Below are positions 19,201 through 26,984 of a stretch of DNA of 61,220 bases, in pieces. Position 1 is the stretch's first letter; the number at the start of each line of letters is the position of its first letter. The stretch is from assembly GCA_947588985.1 (NCBI GenBank), contig CANQBG010000006.1, forward strand, positions 1-61,220. Direction: 5' to 3'. The translations under genes and the position numbers were made by a program. The notes beneath the pieces are model-generated. The model saw only the letters and a list, made by a program, of their open reading frames with translations. It was not told where the DNA came from and ran no database searches. Origin of the DNA: an uncultured Clostridia bacterium (GTDB lineage Bacteria > Bacillota > Clostridia > Christensenellales > Borkfalkiaceae).

Positions 19201-19613
19201 TCCTCCCCGAGGAATACATCGAATCCAACGCCGGCCGCATGGACTGCTACAAGCAGATCGCGGAGATCGGCAGCGCGGCCGATTATAAGCGCGTCTGCCT
19301 CTCCATGGAGGAGATCTACGGCCCCATCCCCGCCCCCGCCCTCAATCTTCTCATCATCGCCCTCATGAAGAGCTACGCCTCCCGCCTCGGCGTGAAGAAG
19401 ATCTCCGTCGGGCCCAAGGGCGGTGGGCTCGAGCTCAAAGAACTCGCCGTGCTCTCTTCCCCGGCCTTTCAGGCGGCCTTGGAGAAGTATGCCGATTTTT
19501 GCGGCCTCGAGATGACGAGCGCGCCCGTCATTCGGTTCAAACCGATGGGGGGAAGCGAGAAACTCATGACGCTCATGACGAAATTTCTCAAATTTACGTC
19601 AACTTTTCACTGA
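16224..19613 (+). CDS. mfd: Transcription-repair coupling factor
   Basis: The 1129-residue ATP-dependent translocase removes stalled RNA polymerase and recruits UvrA. Domains in order: UvrB-like N-terminal module (1-330), RNA-polymerase-interacting domain (about 472-535, VGDFAVHETYGIGRI), RecG-like helicase with Walker A GDVGFGKTE near residue 620 and DEEQ near 721, motif VI region QLRGRVGRG near 890, and the C-terminal TRCF domain from about 985. The TRG hairpin region (LGAEQHGHLEKVGYELY) is present. It is translationally coupled to pth. No defects seen. Confidence 0.97.
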   Translation: MNFFSFEQMGGDYPLLGGDLRSGMPVAAFGLADPQKYLIAALAARRAIYITADALTAQRAAGDIAALSKKRVALLAAKDEVLTYRKAGSKEALFRRLTALYEWQRGADVLVADVEALIQLVPARLPVFCLRVGEKCEMRALVDSLIGAGYTREYTIEGRGAFCVHGDILDIWPINLPHPVRIDFFDDEVEAVKPYDETTGERYPRVDDVEIVAATDVVLRAGEEERLAARLKEEVRASGSAGAYARLSKIADDIALDGYRSDFLLPILENSTGLLKTLSPDTMIVFDESKLIRDKLKGLYSEHFERFAVLEEGGECARFSKDQYVPAAEMEKFSGHPLVALQTFSGDVGFFAPMKLYTFHSSPARRYLNSMPDFLTDIRAWRTTGYRVLVFAGSSERADKLRDVLYDEGIQDMVCPDSLNALRGVSVIEAELSSGFLLHECKLAVIGTGDLFTKSPMKGRVKRRRGDFFVAPEVGDFAVHETYGIGRITGTKKIETTDGVKEYIALEYKGGDTLYVPVEQMDILSKYMGEDCPTLSKIGGGEFERIKARVKASLKKMAFDLKALYAERQEKKGYAFPPFSEEMEEFEAAFPYEETPDQLQSIEEIKADMCSGKVMDRLLCGDVGFGKTEVALRAAYLCILAGRQAALMCPSTVLSEQHFRTACERMDSFGVRVASLNRFRSEGEVRRILKDLAAGKIDLVIGTHRLLSDDVKFRDLGLLILDEEQRFGVEHKEKLKNIKRDVDCLTMTATPIPRTLHLSLSGIRDISTIRTPPNARLPVQTYVAEETETLLRDACIRELARKGQLFVLYNRVETIRTFAERLSAIVPEARIAVAHGRMDKLTLERNVFGFYRGDSDILVTTTIIENGIDLPNANTLIVIDADRLGISQLYQLRGRVGRGKRLAHAYFTYKPERVMTETAAERLKAIMQFTELGSGFRIAMRDLEIRGAGNVLGAEQHGHLEKVGYELYSKILREEITGEHTELVDLEIKATAFLPEEYIESNAGRMDCYKQIAEIGSAADYKRVCLSMEEIYGPIPAPALNLLIIALMKSYASRLGVKKISVGPKGGGLELKELAVLSSPAFQAALEKYADFCGLEMTSAPVIRFKPMGGSEKLMTLMTKFLKFTSTFH

Positions 19614-19630
19614 ATTCCCCCAAGAATGAT

Positions 19631-19659
19631 TTGCACAATTTTCGCAAATAGGTTATAAT
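19631..19659 (+). promoter_or_regulatory. Promoter of the foldase-like gene
   Basis: TTGCAC (19631-19636), 17 bases, TATAAT (19654-19659), about 95 bases before the start codon. The intervening leader has no obvious riboswitch; it contains a GGGGG/CCCCC-like short hairpin (CCCCCGCGGGGG type) at about 19711-19722. Confidence 0.8.
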
Positions 19660-19754
19660 AGAGAAAGATGCGGGTGTCGCGCGCCCTTGTGCGCGTACGC
19701 CCGGAGCTTCCCCCGCGGGGGATGAAATCGGAAATTCATGATTGGAGTACAGCT

Positions 19755-21965
19755 ATGAACAGGAAACAGAAGGCGGCCGCCGTTGCGATTGCCGCAGTTA
19801 TGGCGACGGGGGCGCTCGCGGGGTGCGACGCGCTTACCACCACGGACATCTCCAAGGACTACGCACAGGTGATCGCGGAAGTCGATCTCACGCGCAGTGA
19901 AGAATTCAAACCCGGGACGCAGTATCACGACCTCGTCTCCGGCACCGTCGAGATCACCAAGCGCGATATGGTCGCGAGCTATGTCGCGAGCGGCTACTCG
20001 CTCCAACAGCAATACGGTTGGACGTATGCCGATACCTTCACGCAGATCGCGGAGTCCCTCGTCAGCCGGCAAGTCTTTGTGCAGTATGCCAAGGTCTACC
20101 TTGCCGAAAACGGCGACGCCGACGGGAACACCTACACCGTGGAGGCCTATAAGAGCTACGTCGAGGACTTCAAGACGAAGAATCCCAATGCCTCGGCAGA
20201 CGCCGTCGAAGCGGCCGGCATCGAGTATTTCCTCACCGACGCCGAAAAGTATCAGGCGCAATACGACTTGATGTCCTCCTTCAACAGCTCGCTTGATTCC
20301 CTCGAGGAGGAGCTCATTGCCCTCGAGGAGGACGATCACAACCACACCGCCGATTCCGACGTGCGCACCCGTCCCACGGGCGCCGAGACGGAGAGCGAGG
20401 ACTACTATCCCGCCGTCGTCAACGGCAAGATGAACTACGGCATCTATACGGGCCGCGAATCCGCAGCCGATCTCGGGGAATACGAGAAGGTGGAGGGTAG
20501 CCGCGTCTCCACGCGGAAGAAGGCGTATGTCGGCTATCTCGCCAACCTGCGCGCCAACGAGCTCGTCGATAAGGGCGAGGATACCACCAACGTCTACAGT
20601 CTCAACTATTATCAGCTGCAGCTCCGCTCCTCCTATGAGGCGGCGCTCATCTCGAAGCTCTCCGATAAACTCGAAAAGGAGGCCGAGGCCGCGCTCGATA
20701 AGGCGTGGTCGGATAAACAGTTCGCCATCGACCTCGAGAACCAAAAGACGAGCTACTCCCGCGATCGGTCCGCCTTCGAATCCGCGCTCGACGGGATGAG
20801 CGATTCCTCCTTCGTCCTCTCCCCCAACGACAGCGGCTACGGCTTTGTCCTCAACATCCTGCTTCCCTTCTCCGATCTGCAGACCCAGCAGCTCGATGAG
20901 GCCTCGAGTGACTTCGGGGATGAGAACGGCAACAAATTCACCGCGCGTGCCAACCTCCTCCGCCAAATCAAGGCGACCGACCAGCGCGACACGTGGTTCA
21001 CGGGGCACGACGACTTCTCCTATGAGGCCGGGGCCGACGCTTTCCGCGGCGCGGACAACGATCCCGAGAGAACGTATCTCTTCTTCGAGAACAGCTTCTC
21101 CGCAGAGGCGGAGGACGGCGCTCCCGCCAAATACGAGAAACTCAAGAATTACTACGGGCAGTATACCTTCAACGGCGTCGTCGAAAAGACGGAAGATGAG
21201 GATGGCGACGTGGAATACACCATCACCCCCAACGACGTCACCATCGACGGCTTCCTCGCGGAGATGAAGGCCTATCTCGGCAAGGCCGGCCTTGAAGTCA
21301 CCTCCGATCCCGCTTACACCGACGACTACAAGACGCAGTACTTTGCTAACGAGAACTATTACTACGACGCCGACGTCACCGATCCCGACGGCACGGAACA
21401 CAAGGCGGGCGCCGTAGACTATTCCAAGTTCATCTATGAGATGGGCAAGGTCTCCTCCTTCAACGGCAGCGAAGTGTTCACCGCGTCCAATCCCTACAAT
21501 GCCAATGAGATCTTCCTCGAAAATACCGCAGAGAATACGGCGTTCTCCGTCATAAACGAGCTCTCCTTCGCATACAATACGGATACAGCGGGTCTCAACA
21601 GCTACCTCGGCTACTCCGTCTCGCCCTTCAAGACGAGCTACATGTCCGAGTTCGAGTACGCGGCCCAGCTCGCCGTAAAGAACGGCGCGGGGACGTATGT
21701 CGTCGTTCCCACCGACTACGGTTGGCACATCATCTATTGCACCTTCTCCTTCGCGGACGCCAAGGAAGGCAACGCCTTCACCTTCGACTTCGATCAGAGG
21801 GATGTGGAGGGCACGTTCTCCTACAACTATTATGAAACGCTCAAAGCCACGGCGGTCAGCCAGGCCGCTTCGGCAATGCAGACGGAGATGATCAACACCT
21901 ATGTGGACGCCTGCTCCACCATCTATGAGAGCAGGTTTGCCGACCTCATGAACCTCGGGAACTGA
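19755..21965 (+). CDS. PrsA/SurA-like foldase lipoprotein
   Basis: The 736-residue lipoprotein (GALAGC lipobox, Cys25) is predicted to sit outside the membrane. A SurA_N-like helical segment (ITKRDMVASYVASGYSLQQQ ... LVSRQVFVQYAK, residues 65-120) and a C-terminal parvulin-like piece ending VVVPTDYGWHIIYCTFSF (about 650-670) suggest a PrsA-type peptidyl-prolyl isomerase/foldase. It is twice the usual PrsA length, has an acidic insertion (EEDDHNHTADSD near 200), and the parvulin core is weak, so catalytic activity is uncertain. Location after mfd fits a pattern seen in Clostridia. The start at 19755 gives a full signal peptide. Confidence 0.75.
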   Translation: MNRKQKAAAVAIAAVMATGALAGCDALTTTDISKDYAQVIAEVDLTRSEEFKPGTQYHDLVSGTVEITKRDMVASYVASGYSLQQQYGWTYADTFTQIAESLVSRQVFVQYAKVYLAENGDADGNTYTVEAYKSYVEDFKTKNPNASADAVEAAGIEYFLTDAEKYQAQYDLMSSFNSSLDSLEEELIALEEDDHNHTADSDVRTRPTGAETESEDYYPAVVNGKMNYGIYTGRESAADLGEYEKVEGSRVSTRKKAYVGYLANLRANELVDKGEDTTNVYSLNYYQLQLRSSYEAALISKLSDKLEKEAEAALDKAWSDKQFAIDLENQKTSYSRDRSAFESALDGMSDSSFVLSPNDSGYGFVLNILLPFSDLQTQQLDEASSDFGDENGNKFTARANLLRQIKATDQRDTWFTGHDDFSYEAGADAFRGADNDPERTYLFFENSFSAEAEDGAPAKYEKLKNYYGQYTFNGVVEKTEDEDGDVEYTITPNDVTIDGFLAEMKAYLGKAGLEVTSDPAYTDDYKTQYFANENYYYDADVTDPDGTEHKAGAVDYSKFIYEMGKVSSFNGSEVFTASNPYNANEIFLENTAENTAFSVINELSFAYNTDTAGLNSYLGYSVSPFKTSYMSEFEYAAQLAVKNGAGTYVVVPTDYGWHIIYCTFSFADAKEGNAFTFDFDQRDVEGTFSYNYYETLKATAVSQAASAMQTEMINTYVDACSTIYESRFADLMNLGN

Positions 21966-21987
21966 GTTCCCGAAGCCGCGAGGCTGC

Positions 21988-22797
21988 ATGGAACTTTGGG
22001 AAATCATCTGGAAAAGTTTTTTACTCGGGACGGTGCAGGGACTCACGGAGTTCCTGCCCGTTTCTTCAAGCGGACACTTGCTCCTTTTGGAGCGCGTCCT
22101 CGGATTTACCATCGGCGGGAGCGCCACCTTCCTCAACGTCATGTTGCATCTCGGCACGCTCATCGCCGTCGTCATCGTCTTTCGGCGCGATCTTTTCTCG
22201 CTCTTCAAGCGGCCCCTCCGGCCGCTTTTTCTGCTGGGATTCGCCACCCTTCCCGCCGCGCTCACGGGGCTCTTTCTCGGGGACGCGATCGACGCGCTCT
22301 TCGCAGGGGAGGGGGGACTTCTCCTGCTCGCCCTCTGCTTCGGGGTCACGGCGATCTTGCTCACGGCGTGTGAATACGTCGCCCGGCACCGCAAAAAACG
22401 GGCCCCGTTCGGCGCAAAGAGCGCGCTCTCGATGGGCTTCATGCAGGCCGTCGCGGTGCTCCCCGGCCTCTCGCGCAGCGGCTCGACCATCGCCATGGGG
22501 GTGCTTACGGGCGCGAGCGTGGAGGAGGCCTCCCGCTTCTCCTTTCTCATGAGTGTTCCCATTATTTTGGGAAGCGTCGTCGTGAGCGGGTGGAAGCTTC
22601 TCGGCGCGCCCGTGGCGGGCATGGGTGCGGCGGAAGCGGTGGGGCTCCTCGTCGGGATCGTCTCCGCGGCCGTCTCGGGGCTGTTTGCGATCAAGGCGAT
22701 GCTGCGGATCGTCCGCCGCGCCTCCTATCGGGGCTTTGCGCTGTATCTCTTCGTGCTCGCGCTCTTCACGCTGTGGCTCGACCTTCGCATCCTCTGA
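21988..22797 (+). CDS. uppP: Undecaprenyl-diphosphatase
   Basis: The 269-residue integral membrane phosphatase (BacA/UppP family) recycles undecaprenyl pyrophosphate for peptidoglycan synthesis. It has both family motifs: QGLTEFLPVSSSGHLLL (residues 19-35, with the conserved Glu and Ser-rich box) and VLPGLSRSGSTIAMG (about 160-174). About eight hydrophobic segments are visible. It begins 22 bases after the foldase gene and likely shares its promoter. Some members confer bacitracin tolerance. Confidence 0.96.
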   Translation: MELWEIIWKSFLLGTVQGLTEFLPVSSSGHLLLLERVLGFTIGGSATFLNVMLHLGTLIAVVIVFRRDLFSLFKRPLRPLFLLGFATLPAALTGLFLGDAIDALFAGEGGLLLLALCFGVTAILLTACEYVARHRKKRAPFGAKSALSMGFMQAVAVLPGLSRSGSTIAMGVLTGASVEEASRFSFLMSVPIILGSVVVSGWKLLGAPVAGMGAAEAVGLLVGIVSAAVSGLFAIKAMLRIVRRASYRGFALYLFVLALFTLWLDLRIL

Positions 22798-22856
22798 ACG
22801 TGGGGGAAGGGTATAATTTCCCCTGCGCGGGGCAAACTGAGCTTCGGAGGTGCAAG

Positions 22857-23009
22857 ATGAAACTCAGCTGCGGCGATATCTGCCCCAAGACGGGCGCATA
22901 CAAAGTCATCGACGGGAACGGCCACGTCCTCAACACGATCTACATCGCGGAGGGCGAGACGATGCCGCCCACCCAAAGTTCCGGCTGCCATTACGAATCG
23001 GAGTCGTAA
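22857..23009 (+). CDS. Small YjzC-like protein
   Basis: A 50-residue protein with a good GGAGGTG site 7 bases before the ATG and a TATAAT at 22812. The pattern PKTGAYKVID ... GETMPPTQSSGCHY is reminiscent of the Bacillus YjzC family (short proteins with PxxG ... GxxFPPT ... Y). Cysteines are at 5, 9 and 44. Its function is unknown. It is separated from the converging reductase gene by a strong palindromic terminator. Confidence 0.7.
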   Translation: MKLSCGDICPKTGAYKVIDGNGHVLNTIYIAEGETMPPTQSSGCHYESES

Positions 23010-23064
23010 AATTTGCGCATGCGTACGGAGGCCCCGACGGCCGGAAGTACGAAGAAAACAAAGG

Positions 23065-23091
23065 GGCGCCGCGGCAATTTGCCGCGGCGCC
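23065..23091. terminator. Bidirectional terminator
   Basis: A 13-bp perfect stem (GGCGCCGCGGCAA / TTGCCGCGGCGCC, one-base loop) lies between two converging genes. Confidence 0.8.
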
Positions 23092-23112
23092 TTACGCAAA
23101 TACGGATAAGAT

Positions 23113-24177
23113 TCAATCCTTGCAGATGGCTTCGATCGCCGCAAGTTCCTCCTCGGTGAAGGTGGGATCGACCTTGATGTTTTCGAGGATCTGCGCGGAA
23201 GAGGACGCGCCGATGATGACGGACGAGACGGCCCGGTCCTTGAGCACCCACGAGAGGGCGAGTTCGGGGAGGGTCTGCCCGCGCGCGGCCGCAATGGCGC
23301 GGAGGCCTTCGAGTTTTGCAAGAAGGGCGGGCGTGAGGCGGTCCTCCTTGAGAGTAAAGCTCTTGCGCATGCGGCTGTCCTCGGGGACGCCCTGCTTATA
23401 TTTGTCGGTAAGCAGCCCCTGCGCGAGCGGGGAGTAGACGATGAGCCCGAAGCCCTGCTCCGCGGCATACTCCTTGAGCCCGTCCTCCTCGATGCGGCGG
23501 TCGAGCAAGTTGTAGCAGACTTGGTTGAGGATGAAGGGGGTCTTGAGCTCGCGGAACACGGCGACGGCGGCCTCCGTCTGTTCCCTGTTGTAGTTGGAAA
23601 TGCCGATATAGAGGGCCTTGCCCTGCTCCACGAGGCGGTGGAGCGCATAGCACGTCTCCTCGATGGGGGTCTCGGGGGCGGGACGGTGGTGGTAGAAGAT
23701 GTCCACGTATTCAAGCCCGAGCCGGCGGAGGCTCTGATCGAGGGAGGCGGTGAGATACTTCTTGCTCCCGCCGTCGCCGTAGGGGCCCTTCCACATGCCG
23801 AAGCCCGCCTTGGTCGAGATGCACATCTCGTCGCGGTAGGAGGAAAAATTCTCCCGCAGGATGCGGCCGAAGTTCTCCTCGGCAGACCCGCCGCGGGGGC
23901 CGTAGTTATTGGCGATGTCGAAGTGGCAGACGCCGTTGTCGAAGGCGGTGAAGATCATGTCCCGCATGATTTCGAAATTGTCCGTGCTGCCGAAGTTGTG
24001 CCAGAGCCCGAGGGAGACCTCGGGGAGCTTGAGCCCGCTCCTGCCCGCACGGCGGTAGTGCATGGCTTCCTTTTTATAGCGCATGGGATCGGGCGTGCGC
24101 TCCTTGTTTTGCATGAGCCGCTTGAAGGTGGAATCGTCCATCCAGCGGCCACCGATAAAGAATTTCTTTTCTTCCAT
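23113..24177 (-). CDS. Aldo/keto reductase, L-glyceraldehyde-3-phosphate reductase type
   Basis: The 354-residue NADPH-dependent reductase is of the YghZ/Kv-beta subgroup: RAGRSGLKLPEVSLGLWHNFG, then FDIANNYGP with catalytic Asp and Tyr (about 95-102), STKAGFGMWKGPYGDGGSKKYL with Lys, YHHRP with His, GISNYN, and SPLAQGLLTDKY. A 40-residue basic N-terminal extension (FFIGGRWMDDSTFKRLMQNKERTPD) is unusual for this group. I chose the ATG at 24177 because the promoter -10 box (24204-24209) would lie inside any longer version. It is a single-gene unit. Confidence 0.92.
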   Translation of the reverse strand: MEEKKFFIGGRWMDDSTFKRLMQNKERTPDPMRYKKEAMHYRRAGRSGLKLPEVSLGLWHNFGSTDNFEIMRDMIFTAFDNGVCHFDIANNYGPRGGSAEENFGRILRENFSSYRDEMCISTKAGFGMWKGPYGDGGSKKYLTASLDQSLRRLGLEYVDIFYHHRPAPETPIEETCYALHRLVEQGKALYIGISNYNREQTEAAVAVFRELKTPFILNQVCYNLLDRRIEEDGLKEYAAEQGFGLIVYSPLAQGLLTDKYKQGVPEDSRMRKSFTLKEDRLTPALLAKLEGLRAIAAARGQTLPELALSWVLKDRAVSSVIIGASSSAQILENIKVDPTFTEEELAAIEAICKD

Positions 24178-24203
24178 GGCTGTGCCCCGTTGTTTTTTCT
24201 CCC

Positions 24204-24232
24204 ATGATAGCACAGTTCCACCAAAAAATCAA
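24204..24232 (-). promoter_or_regulatory. Promoter of the aldo/keto reductase
   Basis: Minus strand TTGATT (24232-24227), 17 bases, TATCAT (24209-24204), preceded by TGTGC. It fixes the downstream ATG at 24177. Confidence 0.78.
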
Positions 24233-24330
24233 GCGTTCGAAAAGGGTTTTTTCCCGAATTTTCCTCTCCCCCGGAACCAAATGCGATCGCCCCGCATACC
24301 ATGGTAAAAAACCGATATCGGGAGACGGAT

Positions 24331-24795
24331 ATGCTCAAAGTTCAGGAACACAAGGCCGCAAACGCGGCGCTGCTTCGCATGCTTTCCCCTGTCTACGCCG
24401 GGCGGGGCGGACTGCTCACGGCCGCCCTGCAATATGTCTATCAGACGGTGCGAATGGGGCCGCACGACGTCGCGCTCGCGCGCAAATTCGAGGCGTTTGC
24501 GGGCGAAAAACTGCGCGACTTCGAGGAGCTCGGCTCCCTGCTCGTCTCCCTCGGGGCCGACCCCGTCTTTACCGCGTGTCCGCCCTATCCCGTCTCCTAC
24601 CATTCTTGCGCGGGCGTGGATTACGCCGCGGACCCGGCCGCCATGATCGAAGCGGACATCCGCCTCGAGACGGCGCTTTTGGAGCAGTTTGAAAAGATCG
24701 CCGCAGCGGCGGCGGAGGAGCGCGTCCTTCGGTGGAAGGCGCACGCCCAAAAAAATCTCGCCGCACTCGGGGAAATGCGCGCCCTCATCCCTTGA
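24331..24795 (+). CDS. Ferritin-like helical protein, metal ligands apparently altered
   Basis: The 154-residue all-helical protein resembles ferritin-like proteins (bacterioferritin/Mn-catalase superfamily): an N-terminal pair QEHKAANAALLRML and LTAALQYVYQT, then AGEKLRDFEELGSLLVSLGADP, which mirrors the usual ExxH...LG...LG.DP segment, and two more helices. In that segment the usual iron-binding His is Asp, and the Glu expected in helix 1 is missing, so it may not bind a di-iron centre. The start at 24331 follows GGAG; the ATG at 24301 lacks a ribosome site. Its end overlaps the converging gene by 11 bases. Function unknown. Confidence 0.6.
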   Translation: MLKVQEHKAANAALLRMLSPVYAGRGGLLTAALQYVYQTVRMGPHDVALARKFEAFAGEKLRDFEELGSLLVSLGADPVFTACPPYPVSYHSCAGVDYAADPAAMIEADIRLETALLEQFEKIAAAAAEERVLRWKAHAQKNLAALGEMRALIP

Positions 24796-25507
24796 ATTCG
24801 GGCATGAATTTCCAATAGCGCACGGGCATGTACCCCCGCATCTGTTTGAGCCGCTCCCGCGAGGGAATGTTCACGTCCCGATAGTAATTGCTCCACAGCT
24901 TCTGCCACGCCGCCTCATTCGCGGAGAGCACGATCTCCGCCCGCTCGAGGGGGGCGAGAAAGGTGTTTGCGCCGTCGTAGACGGCGGCCTTTTTTCTTCC
25001 CACGTCGTGAATGACGAAGGGATAGGCGGGAAGGCGCGCGCGGAAGTGGGGGACGAGCAGATCCGCGATGTCGTTGTCGGGAGAGATGGGGGCATAGAGC
25101 GCGCCGCTCGCGCTCTCCATGAATCGCAAAAATCCGTGAAACCGGTGGACCTCAAAGGAGACGCGCCTCAGCTCGTCCACGGCCGCCGAGACGGCGTCGT
25201 CCGCCAGCATATTCCGCACGGGTCCGCCATGCGATGCGATGCACTTGAAGTAATTGAGGGCTACCATGTCCTTATCGGAGGCTCCGCTTCTCAATAAAGT
25301 GGATAGCTCGTCGAGGCACTGCGGGTCGAGTTCCCGAAGGCGCGCCTCCGCTTTTTTTGCCCGCGCGGGGTCGGCATTTACAAACCGCGTCTTTTGCCCG
25401 AGCGAGAGCTGGGCTCTCCCCGAAGTGAGCACGGCCTCGTCGTCTTTGAAGGCGAGAAGCAGGGCGGTGAGGAAGGCCTCCTGCGAGCCGTCGTAAAAAT
25501 AGATCAT
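24785..25507 (-). CDS. TIGR03915-type putative DNA repair protein (DUF4130)
   Basis: The 240-residue protein starts MIYFYDGSQEAFLTALLLAF and contains RFHGFLRFMESASGALYAPISPDNDI, hallmarks of the TIGR03915/DUF4130 family, which always sits beside a TIGR03916 radical SAM protein. The family is annotated as SAM-dependent DNA repair but its chemistry is not established. The C-terminus (WQKLWSNYYRDVNIPSRERLKQMRGYMPVRYW) resembles a uracil-DNA-glycosylase-associated tail and is conserved. It overlaps the upstream partner by 4 bases, showing tight coupling. Confidence 0.9.
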   Translation of the reverse strand: MIYFYDGSQEAFLTALLLAFKDDEAVLTSGRAQLSLGQKTRFVNADPARAKKAEARLRELDPQCLDELSTLLRSGASDKDMVALNYFKCIASHGGPVRNMLADDAVSAAVDELRRVSFEVHRFHGFLRFMESASGALYAPISPDNDIADLLVPHFRARLPAYPFVIHDVGRKKAAVYDGANTFLAPLERAEIVLSANEAAWQKLWSNYYRDVNIPSRERLKQMRGYMPVRYWKFMPEFKG

Positions 25508-26754
25508 AGCTCCCCCGTGAGGGCCGAGCGCACGGTCTCCGTATCCGAAAACATGCTCATCTGCACCGCCCTCTCTCTTTCTTCTCCCGCGCCGAGATAG
25601 CCGCGGATGGCCTGTACGTTCTTTTCGCCGCAAAATTTCCCGTTTGCGGTGATGAAATGTCGCGCCCGCTTTAAGACGACGCGCATCTTCGCGAGATCGA
25701 CGAAATCCAAGCGGGTAAATTTCCGCGCCTCGAGGATCTTATAGGCGCTCCGCGCGCCGATCCCGGGGACGCGCAGAAGCGTTTCAAGCGGGGCACGGTT
25801 GACCTCCACGGGAAAGAGGCCGAGATGGCGCATCGCCCACGCGCACTTGGGGTCGAGCTCGAGGGAGAGGTTGCCGTCCTCCTCCACGATCTCCTCGGCC
25901 GAAAACCCATAGAAGCGGAGCAGCCAATCGGCTTGATAGAGACGGTGCTCCCGCCGTTCGCCCGTAGGAATATCGGGGAGCAGGGGATCGCGCACCACGG
26001 GCACATAGGAGGAATAGTAGACGCGCTTGAGCCCCGCCGCGCGGTAGAGGCTCTGCGTGAGGCGCAGGATCTGCCCGTCCGGCTCGGGGGAAGCCCCCAC
26101 GATCATCTGCGTCGTCTGCCCCGCGGGGAGGAAATGCCCCTTGCGCTTTTCTTCCTTGAAGATCTCCTTCTCGCGCCGAAGCTGTTTCATCGGGAGGAGC
26201 AGGCAATCCTTGCTCTTTTGGGGTGCGAGAAGTTTGAGGCTGCGCTCGGAGGGGAGCTCGATGTTGTAGCTCATGCGGTCGGCATAGAGCGCGGCCTCGC
26301 GGACAAGCCTTGCGTCTGCCCGCGGAATGCCCTTCACATGGATATAGCCGTGGAAGCCGTATTCCGTCCGCAGTTTTTTCACGGTGAGAAGCAGCTGCTC
26401 CATCGCATAGTCGGGCGAGATGTGCACGGCGGAGGAGAGGAAGAGCCCCTCGATGTAGTTGCGCTTATAGAAGTCGATGACGAGCTCGCAGATCTCCTCG
26501 GGGGTGGCCGTAGCGCGGGGGACGTCGGAATCGGCGCGGGACATGCAGTATTTGCAACCGAAGATGCAGTCATTGGAGAGGAGGATCTTGAGCAGAGAGA
26601 TGCACCGGCCGTCGGGCGTGAAGGAATGGCAGCACCCCGCGGCGTACCCGTTCCCGATGCCGCCCTCGTTTTTGCGTTTACTGCCCGAGGAGGAGCACGA
26701 AACATCGAATTTCGCGCTCTCCGTCAAAATTTTGAGTTTTTCTTCGGAAATCAT
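25504..26754 (-). CDS. TIGR03916-type DNA modification/repair radical SAM protein
   Basis: The 416-residue protein has an N-terminal Cys cluster, a radical SAM core with CIFGCKYC (about residues 64-71, binding the 4Fe-4S cluster), and near residue 325 a helix-hairpin-helix LLRVPGIGARSAYKILEAR, a DNA-binding module. This layout is that of the TIGR03916 family, paired with TIGR03915. The expected role is radical-based repair or modification of DNA, by analogy to spore photoproduct lyase; the substrate is unknown. The start at 26754 gives MISEEKLKIL, as in homologues. It is divergent from the response regulator. Confidence 0.92.
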   Translation of the reverse strand: MISEEKLKILTESAKFDVSCSSSGSKRKNEGGIGNGYAAGCCHSFTPDGRCISLLKILLSNDCIFGCKYCMSRADSDVPRATATPEEICELVIDFYKRNYIEGLFLSSAVHISPDYAMEQLLLTVKKLRTEYGFHGYIHVKGIPRADARLVREAALYADRMSYNIELPSERSLKLLAPQKSKDCLLLPMKQLRREKEIFKEEKRKGHFLPAGQTTQMIVGASPEPDGQILRLTQSLYRAAGLKRVYYSSYVPVVRDPLLPDIPTGERREHRLYQADWLLRFYGFSAEEIVEEDGNLSLELDPKCAWAMRHLGLFPVEVNRAPLETLLRVPGIGARSAYKILEARKFTRLDFVDLAKMRVVLKRARHFITANGKFCGEKNVQAIRGYLGAGEERERAVQMSMFSDTETVRSALTGEL

Positions 26755-26870
26755 CGTATTCCCCGCGCCGAGGCGCCCTCCCTGCGATCTGCTTCCATTA
26801 TACCGCATCCGCGGCGATTTGTCAAACGTTTGTTCCGTATTTTCCGACCTTTTGTTTGGAAAATTTTTTC

Positions 26871-26899
26871 TTGCAAGCGGGAAAAGAGTGTGCTATAAT
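26871..26899 (+). promoter_or_regulatory. Promoter of the two-component system
   Basis: TTGCAA (26871-26876), 17 bases, TATAAT (26894-26899), preceded by TGTGC. About 85 bases of leader precede the start; it holds a second TATAAT-like box (26960-26965) without a good -35. Confidence 0.8.
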
Positions 26900-26984
26900 A
26901 GAGAAGGACATTTCACACGATTTTCACGCGCCGATAAAGGGAATGTTATTTACAGACAGTATAATAAAGAATAAGGAGCGAGCC

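Noticed and set aside
19653-22694. A 1013-codon minus-strand open frame opposite the foldase and uppP
   Set aside because: No domain or ribosome site; it covers two genes with clear signals on the other strand. High GC makes long empty frames common here.
22857-23009. Toxin or antitoxin gene
   Set aside because: The peptide resembles YjzC-like proteins and has no partner gene.
24785-24795. Frameshift or misassembly at the overlap of two converging genes
   Set aside because: Both proteins have natural ends and the overlap is only 11 bases tail to tail, which is common.
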